From: Geothrix sp. | GTDB lineage: Bacteria; Acidobacteriota; Holophagae; Holophagales; Holophagaceae | DNA: 38,710 bases | Direction: 5' to 3' | Assembly: GCA_030824075.1 (NCBI GenBank) | Contig: JAVBYJ010000044.1 | Location: 1 to 38,710, forward strand | Part shown: positions 30,072-38,157 of the stretch, one piece after another | Numbering within the stretch: the first letter of the stretch is position 1 | Layout of the letters: every line of letters starts with the position of its first letter | Notes under the pieces: model-generated | Told to the model about the DNA's origin: nothing | Database searches by the model: none | What the model saw: the letters and a program-made list of their open reading frames with translations, nothing else | Translations under genes and position numbers: made by a program

Positions 30072-30866
30072 ATGGACATCAAAGGAAGCGTAGCTCTTGT
30101 CACAGGCGGTGGAAACGGCATCGGCGAGGCCGTCGTGAAGTTTCTCGCCCAGCGTGGCGCCAAGGTCGCTGTCGTGGACATGGCGCAGAAAAACATTGAC
30201 CGAGTGGTCAAGGACATCAAGGACATGGGCGGCGAAGCCATCGGGATCCAGGCCAACGTCACCAGCGAAGCCGATACCGCCCGGTACATCAAGGGGACGC
30301 TCGAAGCCTTTGGCCAGCTCAACATCGCCGTGTCCTGCGCCGGCATCATTCGCGATGGCACGATGCTCAGCCTCGACAAGGAAACAGGCCAGGTCTCCAA
30401 GAAACTGGGGCTCGACAAGTGGCAAGCCGTGATCGACACCAACCTCACCGGCACCTTCCTCACCATGCGGGATGCGGCGGAAGCCATGGTGAACGGCGGG
30501 TGGGAAGGCCTGCTGGTGCCGATCTCCTCCGTGAACAAGATTGGTCAGGTGGGCCAGATCAACTATTCCTCGGCCAAAGTCGCGGATGCCCTGATGCCCA
30601 AGATCATCGTGGGCGAGTTCCTGATGCGCGGCATCCGCAACATCCGCTGCGTGGCCATCGCGCCTGGCTACACCGCGACGCCCATGCTGACCGGGATGAA
30701 CCAGGATGCCTTGAAAGCCATCCTCGAGGATGTCCACCTCGGCCGTCTGGTGGCGCCTGAAGAAATTGCCTCTTTGATCGGCTACTGCGTCGAAAACCAG
30801 GCTCTGAATGCCACGACCATCGAGATCACCGGCGGCCTCTGCTACCCCAAGGGCATCGCGAAGTAG
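30072..30866 (+). CDS. Short-chain dehydrogenase/reductase (3-hydroxyacyl-CoA dehydrogenase-like)
   Basis: This 264-aa SDR has the nucleotide-binding motif TGGGNGIG (11-18) with D36 at the end of the second strand, which favours NAD(H) over NADP(H). The catalytic residues are S152/S153, Y165 and K169 (YSSAK). The usual NNAG is SCAG (88-91), a mild departure. The ATG at 30072 follows AGGAACC. Family members oxidise 3-hydroxyacyl-CoA or alicyclic alcohols, or reduce the ketone. Next to a thiolase it most likely makes the 3-oxo substrate that the thiolase cleaves. Confidence 0.88.
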   Translation: MDIKGSVALVTGGGNGIGEAVVKFLAQRGAKVAVVDMAQKNIDRVVKDIKDMGGEAIGIQANVTSEADTARYIKGTLEAFGQLNIAVSCAGIIRDGTMLSLDKETGQVSKKLGLDKWQAVIDTNLTGTFLTMRDAAEAMVNGGWEGLLVPISSVNKIGQVGQINYSSAKVADALMPKIIVGEFLMRGIRNIRCVAIAPGYTATPMLTGMNQDALKAILEDVHLGRLVAPEEIASLIGYCVENQALNATTIEITGGLCYPKGIAK

Positions 30867-31000
30867 GGCCCTTCGCAAGGCCTGGTCGCCATTTTGAAAA
30901 ATTGAGCACCAAATCCCCCCTCTTCTCCACCGTTCTCCCTTCCACTAACCCTTGGACCGCGGGTCACACCTCCGTCCAGCACTCACCTAAAGGACAGGCC

Positions 31001-32296
31001 ATGAACATACGTTTCGCTGTCGTCGCGGCCACCGCTGCCTTCGCTGCCCTGCCTGGCTGGGGTCAGGGATTCCAGGTCGGATCCGGCACCAACATCACCC
31101 TCTCGGGGCTGCTCGCCGTTGGCGTGAAGCAAAGCGAGGTGACCAACACCGCGCGTCCGGGGATGGGCGCAGAGTTGCGCCTCGATGACAACACCTCGCG
31201 CGTCATCATCAGCAGCACCTCCAAGATCACCGAGGGCTGGAACGTGATCTTCCGCATCGAAAGCCGCTTCCAGGCTGACGTGCGCCCGGTCGATCCCGCC
31301 TTCCCGGGAACCACCCTCTACAGCGGCAACATCACGGGTTGGGCGGATGGCGATACCTGGGGCGGCGTCTCCTCCCCCTATGGATCACTCATCTTCGGCA
31401 AATCGACCCTCTACTACACCGACACCATTTCCGTGGGATACCTGGCTCCATCCCTCGAAGCTCCCGGCGAGAGCTACCGGATCTGGGATGACAACGGCCT
31501 CGGCACCTTCAACATGCTGGACCAGGTCACGCCCATCAACAAGGCGACGGGCGCCGCCGTCGGCAGCAGCTTCACCATGGGCAACACCCGCGCCCGGAAC
31601 GTGATCCGCTTCAATTCGATCAACTACAGCGGCTTTGATTTCTCCGTCGCCTACAGCAAGAATCCCGATGGGGACGAGCTGAAATACACGGTCAACGCCC
31701 CCACGGCCGTTCCCGGGACGGCTGGCTACCTCACGCGCGCCTACAATTCCGGCGGCACCATCTATACGGGTGCCCGCTACAACAAGGGCCCCATCTCCGC
31801 TTCCTTGAGCTACCTGGACAAGAAGATCAATGGCGGAGTCACCGCCGCTGGCTACGCAGGCCCCCAGGATCTCCAGGCCGTTCGCGCAGGTCTGTCCTAC
31901 CGATTCCCCTTCAACCTGAAGGTGGGCATCGTCTACGACAACACCTCCATCGACAACGCGGTCATCGGTACGGTCGCCACCTCCGAGTCGGCCAAGCGCT
32001 CCGTGTTCGAAGTGCCCATCTCCTATGCCTGGGGCGATCACGCCGTCTATGCGACCTATTCCAAGGCTGGCGACACCTCCTCCCGCACCGATACAGGCGC
32101 ATCGCAGGTGAATCTGGGCTACGACTACGCCATGACCAAGCGCGCCTTCGTGGGGGTCTTCTTCACCGCGATCAAGAACGAGGCCAAGGCCCACTACACG
32201 CCCTTCCTCGCTGGCTCCTCCCTCGGCGGCACGACCAACTCCGTGACCGGCGAGAACTGGCGCCAGGTCGGCATCAACCTCAACTACTGGTTCTAG
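31001..32296 (+). CDS. Outer-membrane porin (Gram-negative general porin family)
   Basis: This 431-aa protein starts at ATG 31001 with AAAGGA upstream and has a signal peptide (residues 1-22, ending GWG/Q). The mature part opens with SGTNITLSGLLAVGVKQSE, the typical first strand of trimeric porins (ITLYGxLDxGV), contains alternating beta strands (YSGFDFSVAYSKN, LSYRFPFNLKVGIVYDN, AVYATYSKAG) and ends in the outer-membrane signature with a terminal Phe (NLNYWF). A porin inside a catabolic operon, immediately before the ABC importer, suggests it admits the substrate, often an organic or aromatic acid in similar operons. The 134-bp gap before it shows no terminator. Confidence 0.88.
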   Translation: MNIRFAVVAATAAFAALPGWGQGFQVGSGTNITLSGLLAVGVKQSEVTNTARPGMGAELRLDDNTSRVIISSTSKITEGWNVIFRIESRFQADVRPVDPAFPGTTLYSGNITGWADGDTWGGVSSPYGSLIFGKSTLYYTDTISVGYLAPSLEAPGESYRIWDDNGLGTFNMLDQVTPINKATGAAVGSSFTMGNTRARNVIRFNSINYSGFDFSVAYSKNPDGDELKYTVNAPTAVPGTAGYLTRAYNSGGTIYTGARYNKGPISASLSYLDKKINGGVTAAGYAGPQDLQAVRAGLSYRFPFNLKVGIVYDNTSIDNAVIGTVATSESAKRSVFEVPISYAWGDHAVYATYSKAGDTSSRTDTGASQVNLGYDYAMTKRAFVGVFFTAIKNEAKAHYTPFLAGSSLGGTTNSVTGENWRQVGINLNYWF

Positions 32297-32356
32297 TCTT
32301 GGCGGAGGGTGACCGCGGATGGCTCCCGGCACCCTACCATTCCTAGGCTGGATGTA

Positions 32357-32386
32357 GGGACGCCGGTCCGGGGGGGCAGGCGTCCC
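32357..32386 (+). terminator. Hairpin between porin and ABC-transporter genes
   Basis: Perfect 8-bp arms GGGACGCC (32357-32364) and GGCGTCCC (32379-32386) with a G-rich loop, followed by ATTTCACC. It lies 60 bases after the porin stop and 26 before the binding-protein gene; likely a partial terminator or mRNA stabiliser. Confidence 0.5.
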
Positions 32387-32412
32387 ATTTCACCGACACT
32401 TAAGGAGGAACC

Positions 32413-33594
32413 ATGCAACTCAAGCGAAAAACCATGACTGGCTTCGCCCTGGCGCTTCTCTGCTCGGGCCTGGCCATGGCCCAGGACATCAAGATCGCCC
32501 ACGTCTATGACAAGACGGGCGTGTTGGAGGCCTATGCCCGGCAGACCCAGGCGGGTCTGATGATGGGCCTGGAGTACGCCACCGGCGGCACCATGATGGT
32601 CAACGGCCACAAGCTGGTTGTGATTGAGAAGGACACCCAGGGCAAGCCGGATGTGGCCAAGTCGCAGCTGGCTTCGGCCTATGCCGACGACAAGGCCGCC
32701 CTCGCCATCGGCCCCACCAGCTCCGGCGCGGCCCTGGCCATGCTGCCGGTGGCTGAGGAATACAAGAAAATCCTGCTGGTGGAACCGGCGGTGGCCGATT
32801 CCATTACCGGCGACAAGTGGAACCGCTTCATCTTCCGCACCGGCCGCAATTCCTCTCAGGACGCGATCTCCAACGCCGTGGCCCTGGACAAGAGCGGCGT
32901 CTCCATCGCCACGCTGGCCCAGGACTACGCCTTCGGCAAGGACTTCGTGAAGGCCTTCCGGGGCGCCCTCAAGCACGCCAAGTTGGTGCACGAGGAATAC
33001 CTGCCGGCGACCACCACCGATTTCACCGCCGGGGCCCAGCGGCTCTTCGACAAGCTAAAGAACCTGCCCGGTCGCAAGATCATCTTCATCAACTGGGCTG
33101 GCGGCGGCAATCCATTCAAGATCGCCGATCTCGACCCCAAGCGTTTCGGCATCGAGATCGCCACCGGCGGCAACATCCTCCCTGCGCTGGCGGCCTACAA
33201 GGCCTTCCCCGGCCTCGAGGGCGCGGCCTACTACTACTATGAAATCCCCAAGAACCCGGTGAACAAGTGGCTGGTCACGGAGCATTTCAAGCGCTTCAAC
33301 ACGCCGCCTGACTTCTTCACGGCCGGTGGCATGTCGGCGGGTCTCGCGGTGGTGGAAGCCCTCAAGAAGACCAAGGGCAATGCCGCCACGGAGCCCCTGA
33401 TCGCCGCCATGGAGGGCATGTCCTTCGAAACGCCCAAGGGCAAGATGACCTTCCGCAAGGAAGATCACCAGGCCATGCAGTCCATGTATCACTTCAAGAT
33501 CAAGGTCGATCCCAAGGTGGCCTGGGCTGTGCCCGAGCTGGTGCGTGAAATCAAGATCGAGGACATGCACATCCCGATCACCAACAAGCGTTGA
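32413..33594 (+). CDS. ABC transporter substrate-binding protein, branched-chain amino acid type
   Basis: This 393-aa periplasmic protein starts after a strong AGGAGG site. The signal peptide (1-23, cut after AMA) precedes a Peripla_BP_6 fold: IKIAHVYDKTGVLEAYARQTQAG is the ligand-loop-containing start, then LAIGPTSSGAALAMLPVAEE and TFAYGxx-like LAQDYAFGKDF. It resembles LivK-type proteins, but in such operons these commonly bind aromatic or aliphatic acids instead of leucine. The rest of the importer (two ATPases and two permeases) follows in order. A strong hairpin directly after it probably gives this gene more mRNA than those downstream. Confidence 0.9.
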   Translation: MQLKRKTMTGFALALLCSGLAMAQDIKIAHVYDKTGVLEAYARQTQAGLMMGLEYATGGTMMVNGHKLVVIEKDTQGKPDVAKSQLASAYADDKAALAIGPTSSGAALAMLPVAEEYKKILLVEPAVADSITGDKWNRFIFRTGRNSSQDAISNAVALDKSGVSIATLAQDYAFGKDFVKAFRGALKHAKLVHEEYLPATTTDFTAGAQRLFDKLKNLPGRKIIFINWAGGGNPFKIADLDPKRFGIEIATGGNILPALAAYKAFPGLEGAAYYYYEIPKNPVNKWLVTEHFKRFNTPPDFFTAGGMSAGLAVVEALKKTKGNAATEPLIAAMEGMSFETPKGKMTFRKEDHQAMQSMYHFKIKVDPKVAWAVPELVREIKIEDMHIPITNKR

Positions 33595-33608
33595 AGCCTG
33601 CAGGAGCC

Positions 33609-33640
33609 GGCCGCGCGTTCGTCACGACGAATGCGCGGCC
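33609..33640 (+). promoter_or_regulatory. Long hairpin after the binding-protein gene, probable mRNA stabiliser/attenuator
   Basis: GGCCGCGC (33609-33616) pairs with GCGCGGCC (33633-33640) and TTCGTC (33618-33623) with GACGAA (33626-33631), joined by one G-U pair: a stem of about 15 bp. It has no T run. Such structures after binding-protein genes of ABC operons often protect the upstream mRNA, giving excess binding protein. Confidence 0.6.
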
Positions 33641-33685
33641 AGCCCCCGCCAGCACCGCCGACCCCCGTCCCCTTCCCGAGTGACA

Positions 33686-34444
33686 ATGACTTTCGCCCTA
33701 GAAACGCAAGAACTCACCATCCGCTTCGGTGGCCATATCGCGGTTGACTCGGTGTCGTGTGCCTTTGCACCCGGCACGCTGACGGCCATCGTCGGGCCCA
33801 ACGGTGCGGGCAAGACCACCTACTTCAACCTCATTTCCGGGCAGCTCAAGGCCTCCTCGGGGCGCGTCTTTCTCCATGGGGAGGACATCAGCGCCTGCTC
33901 CGCGCCCCAGCGCAGCCGACGGGGCATCGGCCGGGCCTTCCAGCTGACCAACCTCTTCCCGAACCTGACCGTTCTGGAGAACATCCGCCTCGCCGTGCAA
34001 TCGCGGGCGGGGCTGGGCCTCAACCTCTGGAGCATCTGGAGCAGCCATCGCGAGCTCATCGGACGCGCCGAAGAGGTGCTGGAGACCGTCGCACTGACGT
34101 CGAAGCGCGACCTAGCCGCCGCCGCCCTGCCCCACGGCGACCAACGCAAGCTGGAGGTGGCCATCCTCATGGCGCTCGAGCCCGACGTGTTCATGTTCGA
34201 CGAGCCCACTGCGGGCATGAGCGTGGATGAGGTGCCGGTGATCCTCGACCTGATTCGCGCCCTCAAGGCGCGCCGCGACAAGACCATCTTGCTGGTCGAA
34301 CACAAGATGGATGTGGTGCGGGAACTGGCGGACCGCATCATCGTGCTGCACAACGGCGTCCTGGTGGCCGACGGTGAACCAGCCGAGGTGATCGCCTCGC
34401 CCATCGTGCAGGAAGCCTACCTGGGCATTGAGGTGGCCAAATGA
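33686..34444 (+). CDS. ABC transporter ATP-binding protein (LivG type)
   Basis: This 252-aa ATPase drives uptake with the partner ATPase encoded next. It has Walker A GPNGAGKTTYF (about 35-45), the Q-loop region GRAFQLTNLFPNLTV, an altered signature PHGDQRKLEVA, Walker B FMFDEPTAGM and the switch His in LLVEHKMD. The weak ribosome-binding site before ATG 33686 contrasts with its neighbours. The frame is open upstream to 33545, overlapping the binding-protein gene, but the conserved part begins here. Its stop overlaps the start of the next gene by four bases. Confidence 0.9.
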   Translation: MTFALETQELTIRFGGHIAVDSVSCAFAPGTLTAIVGPNGAGKTTYFNLISGQLKASSGRVFLHGEDISACSAPQRSRRGIGRAFQLTNLFPNLTVLENIRLAVQSRAGLGLNLWSIWSSHRELIGRAEEVLETVALTSKRDLAAAALPHGDQRKLEVAILMALEPDVFMFDEPTAGMSVDEVPVILDLIRALKARRDKTILLVEHKMDVVRELADRIIVLHNGVLVADGEPAEVIASPIVQEAYLGIEVAK

Positions 34445-35178
34445 CTGTGCCATTGCTGCAACTCGAAGGGGTGCACACCCACATCGGTGCCTATCACATC
34501 CTGCATGGCGTCGATCTCCAGGTCGAGCGGGGTGAACTCACGGTGCTGCTTGGTCGCAATGGCGCCGGCAAGACGACCACCCTGCGCACCATCATGGGCC
34601 TTTGGCCCGCCTCGTCCGGGTACGTCCGCTTCGACGGCGAAGCCCTCAATGCCCTCACGACGCCAGAGATCGCCCGACGGGGAATTTCCTATGTTCCAGA
34701 GAACATGGGCATTTTCGGCGAGCTAACGGTACGCGAGAACATGCTCCTTGCCGCCAGGGGCGCGAAACGGATCGAAGACATGGATGCCGCGCGCCTGGAC
34801 TGGATCTTCGGCCTGTTCCCGGCACTGAAGCGCTTCTGGCAGCACCCTGCGGGGCTGCTCTCCGGCGGACAGAAGCAGATGCTGGCCGTGGCGCGTTCAA
34901 TCATCGAGCCGCGTCAATTGTTGCTGATCGACGAACCCAGCAAGGGGCTGGCGCCCGCCATCATCCAGAACATGATTGTGGCCTTCCGCGAGCTGAAGCA
35001 GACCGATACGACCATCCTGCTCGTGGAGCAGAATTTCAATTTCGCGCGCCAGCTCGGAGACAAGGTGGCCGTGATGGACGGCGGTCGCATCGTACATGCG
35101 GGCACCATGGCCGAGCTCGCCGGCGACGAAGGTCTGCAGCAACGGCTGCTGGGCCTGTCGCTGGCGGCCCATCAATGA
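34441..35178 (+). CDS. ABC transporter ATP-binding protein (LivF type)
   Basis: This 245-aa ATPase is the second motor subunit of the importer. Walker A GRNGAGKTTTLR (about 38-49), Q-loop SYVPENMGIF, signature LLSGGQKQMLAVARS, Walker B LLIDEPSKGLAP and switch H-loop region LLVEQNFNF (Gln replaces His, normal for LivF) are present. The ATGA overlap with the preceding gene shows translational coupling. Confidence 0.9.
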   Translation: MTVPLLQLEGVHTHIGAYHILHGVDLQVERGELTVLLGRNGAGKTTTLRTIMGLWPASSGYVRFDGEALNALTTPEIARRGISYVPENMGIFGELTVRENMLLAARGAKRIEDMDAARLDWIFGLFPALKRFWQHPAGLLSGGQKQMLAVARSIIEPRQLLLIDEPSKGLAPAIIQNMIVAFRELKQTDTTILLVEQNFNFARQLGDKVAVMDGGRIVHAGTMAELAGDEGLQQRLLGLSLAAHQ

Positions 35179-35191
35179 TGAGGAACCGCCG

Positions 35192-36214
35192 ATGACTGCT
35201 TCTACCACCCCAACCCACGCCCTGGAAGCGCTGCCGGAGGTCAGGCTCGACCGGATCCCGCTGCTGCTGCTGCCGGTGCTGGCGATCGTAGCGCTTCCGC
35301 TGATCGGGTCGTTCTCCACCTGGATCACGCTCACCTTCGCCGGACTGGCGATGGGCATGATCATTTTCATCATTGCCTCTGGCCTGACCCTGGTGTTTGG
35401 CCTGATGGATGTGCTCAATTTTGGCCACGGGGTGTTCATCACACTCGGGGCCTTCCTCGCGACCTCCGTTCTAGGCCGGATGACCGGCTGGACCGAAAGC
35501 GAATCCCTGTTCCTCAACCTCATGGCGGTGCTGCCCGCCATGATCGCCGCCATGGTGATGGCCGGCGGTGTGGGATTCATTTTTGAGCGCTTGATCATCC
35601 GCCCGGTGTACGGGCAGCCCTTGAAACAAATCATGATCACCATGGGCGGCATGATCGTTGGGGTGGAATTGATCAAGGTCATCTGGGGCGCACAGGCCAT
35701 CCCCCTGCCGCTGCCGACCGCCTTCCGCGGCTCCCTGCTGTTCGGCGAGGCAGCCGTTGAAAAATACCGATTGGTCTCCGTCGTCGTCGGACTGGGCGTG
35801 TTCGCCGTGATGTTCTGGGTCCTGAGCCGCACCAAGGTCGGCCTTCTGATCCGGGCTGGCGTCCAGGATCGCGAAATGGTGGAGAGCCTGGGTTATCGCA
35901 TCGGCAGGCTCTTCGTCGGAGTGTTTGTGATTGGTTCGGCCCTGGCGGGTCTGGGCGGCGTCATGTGGGGCATGTACCAGCAGACCATCACCCCGGAAAT
36001 GGGGGGCCAGATAAATGTCCTGTTGTTTATCGTCATCATCATCGGCGGCATGGGTTCAGTCGGCGGCTGTTTCATCGGTGCTCTGCTCGTAGGTCTGGTG
36101 GCGAACTACGCCGGTTTCCTGGCCCCCAAGGTCGCCCTCTTCTCCAACATCCTCCTGATGGTCGTCGTCCTGATGTGGCGGCCCGAGGGACTCTATCCGG
36201 TGGGGAAGCGATGA
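35192..36214 (+). CDS. ABC transporter permease (LivH type)
   Basis: This 340-aa inner-membrane permease starts at ATG 35192 with GAGGAA upstream, 13 bp after the LivF-type gene. It has about eight to nine hydrophobic segments; the LivH hallmark GLTLVFGLMDVLNFGHG lies near 68-84 and the EAA-like loop near ESLGYRIGRLFVGVFVIGSALAG. LivH-type permeases are usually about 290-310 aa, so the N-terminal extension (about 30 residues, polar then hydrophobic) is slightly long. The last four bases overlap the next gene. Confidence 0.9.
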   Translation: MTASTTPTHALEALPEVRLDRIPLLLLPVLAIVALPLIGSFSTWITLTFAGLAMGMIIFIIASGLTLVFGLMDVLNFGHGVFITLGAFLATSVLGRMTGWTESESLFLNLMAVLPAMIAAMVMAGGVGFIFERLIIRPVYGQPLKQIMITMGGMIVGVELIKVIWGAQAIPLPLPTAFRGSLLFGEAAVEKYRLVSVVVGLGVFAVMFWVLSRTKVGLLIRAGVQDREMVESLGYRIGRLFVGVFVIGSALAGLGGVMWGMYQQTITPEMGGQINVLLFIVIIIGGMGSVGGCFIGALLVGLVANYAGFLAPKVALFSNILLMVVVLMWRPEGLYPVGKR

Positions 36215-37284
36215 TCTTCAACCGCCTTCTTTCCGGCGACCTGCCCCGCAGCCGCGTGCTGATGGTGGTGCTGATCGCCATCCTGGCCGGGCTCGTCCTC
36301 ACCCCCTTTGCCTTTCCCGGGGCGAAGGCGCTGAACGTCGCCGCCAAGATCTGCATCTTCATCGTGCTGGTGGCGAGCTTCGACCTGCTGCTGGGCTACA
36401 CCGGCATCGTCTCATTCGCTCATACCATGTTCTTCGGCATCGGCGCCTACGGGGTCGCCATCGCACTGACGCGCATCGGGCCCTCGTGGACGGGGGTGGC
36501 CGTAGGCGTAACCGCGGCCCTCCTCCTGTCGCTTGGTCTGTCCCTGGTGATCGGCCTGTTCAGCCTGCGGGTGAAGGCGATGTTCTACGCCATGATCACC
36601 TTGGCTGTGGCCACCGCCTTCCAGACGCTCGCGTCGCAGCTTTCCGAGTTCACCGGGGGAGAAGATGGCCTGACGTTCAAAGTCCCGGAGCTGCTGTCGC
36701 CCGGCTTTTCGCTTTCCGAGCAGCCGTTCCTGGGAGTGTCCCTGGATGGGAGGCTGATTTCCTTCTATCTGCTCGTGGCCGTCACCGTGGTGCTGTTCCT
36801 CCTCATGCTGCGCATCGTCAACTCACCCTTCGGGCGGGTGCTGCAGGCGATCCGGGAGAACGCCTTCCGAGCGGAAGCCCTGGGTTACCAGACCGTGGTG
36901 TACCGCACCTGGTCCAATGTCCTCTCGGCCGCATTCGCGACCCTGGCAGGCGCCCTCCTCGCGCTGTGGCTGCGCTACAACGGTCCAGACACCTCCCTTT
37001 CATTCGAGATCATGATCGACATTCTGCTCATGGTGGTGATTGGCGGCATGGGCACTTTGTACGGCTCGGTGATCGGGGCGACGCTCTTCATCATCGTGCA
37101 GAACTACCTGCAGGATTTGATGAAATTCGCGAGCGATGGGATGAGCAAAGTGCCGCTATTGCGGGATCTGCTGCACCCGGACCGATGGCTGCTGTGGCTT
37201 GGCATCTTGTTCATCCTGAGCATCTATCGCTTCCCCACCGGCATCGTTGGCAAGCTCCGAACCAAGGCCCGCGGGCACTCCTGA
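36211..37284 (+). CDS. ABC transporter permease (LivM type)
   Basis: This 357-aa permease pairs with the LivH-type protein. About nine to ten hydrophobic segments are seen, with the LivM landmarks FDLLLGYTGIVSFAHTMFFGIGAY (about 55-78), the loop RIVNSPFGRVLQAIRENAFRAEALGY and VVIGGMGTLYGSVIGA. Start ATG 36211 overlaps the LivH stop (ATGA), so they are co-translated. It ends with a short basic tail. Confidence 0.9.
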   Translation: MIFNRLLSGDLPRSRVLMVVLIAILAGLVLTPFAFPGAKALNVAAKICIFIVLVASFDLLLGYTGIVSFAHTMFFGIGAYGVAIALTRIGPSWTGVAVGVTAALLLSLGLSLVIGLFSLRVKAMFYAMITLAVATAFQTLASQLSEFTGGEDGLTFKVPELLSPGFSLSEQPFLGVSLDGRLISFYLLVAVTVVLFLLMLRIVNSPFGRVLQAIRENAFRAEALGYQTVVYRTWSNVLSAAFATLAGALLALWLRYNGPDTSLSFEIMIDILLMVVIGGMGTLYGSVIGATLFIIVQNYLQDLMKFASDGMSKVPLLRDLLHPDRWLLWLGILFILSIYRFPTGIVGKLRTKARGHS

Positions 37285-37321
37285 TCCTCTGGCTTTACGG
37301 ATCTCCGGGAGGTCATCCACC

Positions 37322-38119
37322 ATGCCCCATCTGCGCGTGAACCACGTTGATCTTTACTATGAATTCCACGGCCCCGAGACCGGAGAGCTGCTCATTCTCA
37401 ACAACGGCGTGTTCATGAACACAGCGTCCTGGGCCTGCCAGCTGCCTGACTTGGCGAAACGCTACCGAGTGCTGACCTACGATATGCGCGGGCAGGGCCA
37501 AAGCGAGCACCCCGACAGCGACTACTCCCTCGATCTGCACGCCGAGGATCTGGTGGCTCTCATGGACGCACTGGGCCTCGCCAAGGCGCACATGGTCGGG
37601 ACATCCTATGGCGGCGAGTTGAATCTGCTGATGGGCCTCCGGCACCCAGAGCGTTGCCAAACCCTGGTGACCATCGCGTCGGTCTCGCACAGCGATCCTC
37701 TGCTGGCCGCCATGATTGAACGCTGGCACCTGGCAGCCACATTGGGTAACGGGCCTACGTTCTTCCGCCTGATCTATGCCGATACCTATTCGGAAGGGTT
37801 CCTGAACGAGCGACCCGACCTAATCCCGATGGCCGAGAAGCGATATGCAGAACTCGATCTGCCCGCCGCCGTGCGCCTGATCGAGAGTTTCCAGCGCTTC
37901 GACGTCACCGCTGAATTGGGCCAAATCCAGATTCCAACCTGCATCGTCTCGGCTGAGCTCGACCTTCTCAAACCCCGAAAATACGGGGAAATCATGCATC
38001 AGGCCATCGCCGGCTCCGAGTTCCACCTGATCCCGGGAGCTGGCCACGTCGTCGTCCTGGAACGGGCGGCGGAGGTCAACACCCTCATTCTCGGATTCCT
38101 GGCCAAGCACCCCTTGTGA
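37322..38119 (+). CDS. Alpha/beta hydrolase (3-oxoadipate enol-lactonase-like)
   Basis: This 265-aa cytoplasmic hydrolase has nucleophile S95 in GTSYGGE, acid D214 in SAELDLLKP and H242 in GAGHVVVLE; the TYDMRGQGQSE stretch (52-62) is the usual strand-helix mark of the fold. The oxyanion region is NNGVFMN instead of the common HGxxG. It resembles enol-lactonases and ring-fission-product hydrolases (PcaD/MhpC type), but other ester or thioester substrates are possible. It follows the permease gene by 37 bp in the same operon, with GGGAGG about ten bases before the ATG, and precedes the CoA-transferase. Confidence 0.85.
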   Translation: MPHLRVNHVDLYYEFHGPETGELLILNNGVFMNTASWACQLPDLAKRYRVLTYDMRGQGQSEHPDSDYSLDLHAEDLVALMDALGLAKAHMVGTSYGGELNLLMGLRHPERCQTLVTIASVSHSDPLLAAMIERWHLAATLGNGPTFFRLIYADTYSEGFLNERPDLIPMAEKRYAELDLPAAVRLIESFQRFDVTAELGQIQIPTCIVSAELDLLKPRKYGEIMHQAIAGSEFHLIPGAGHVVVLERAAEVNTLILGFLAKHPL

Positions 38120-38157
38120 GGCTGTCTGGAAGCCAAAGATCTTTCTCTGGAGTTGCC

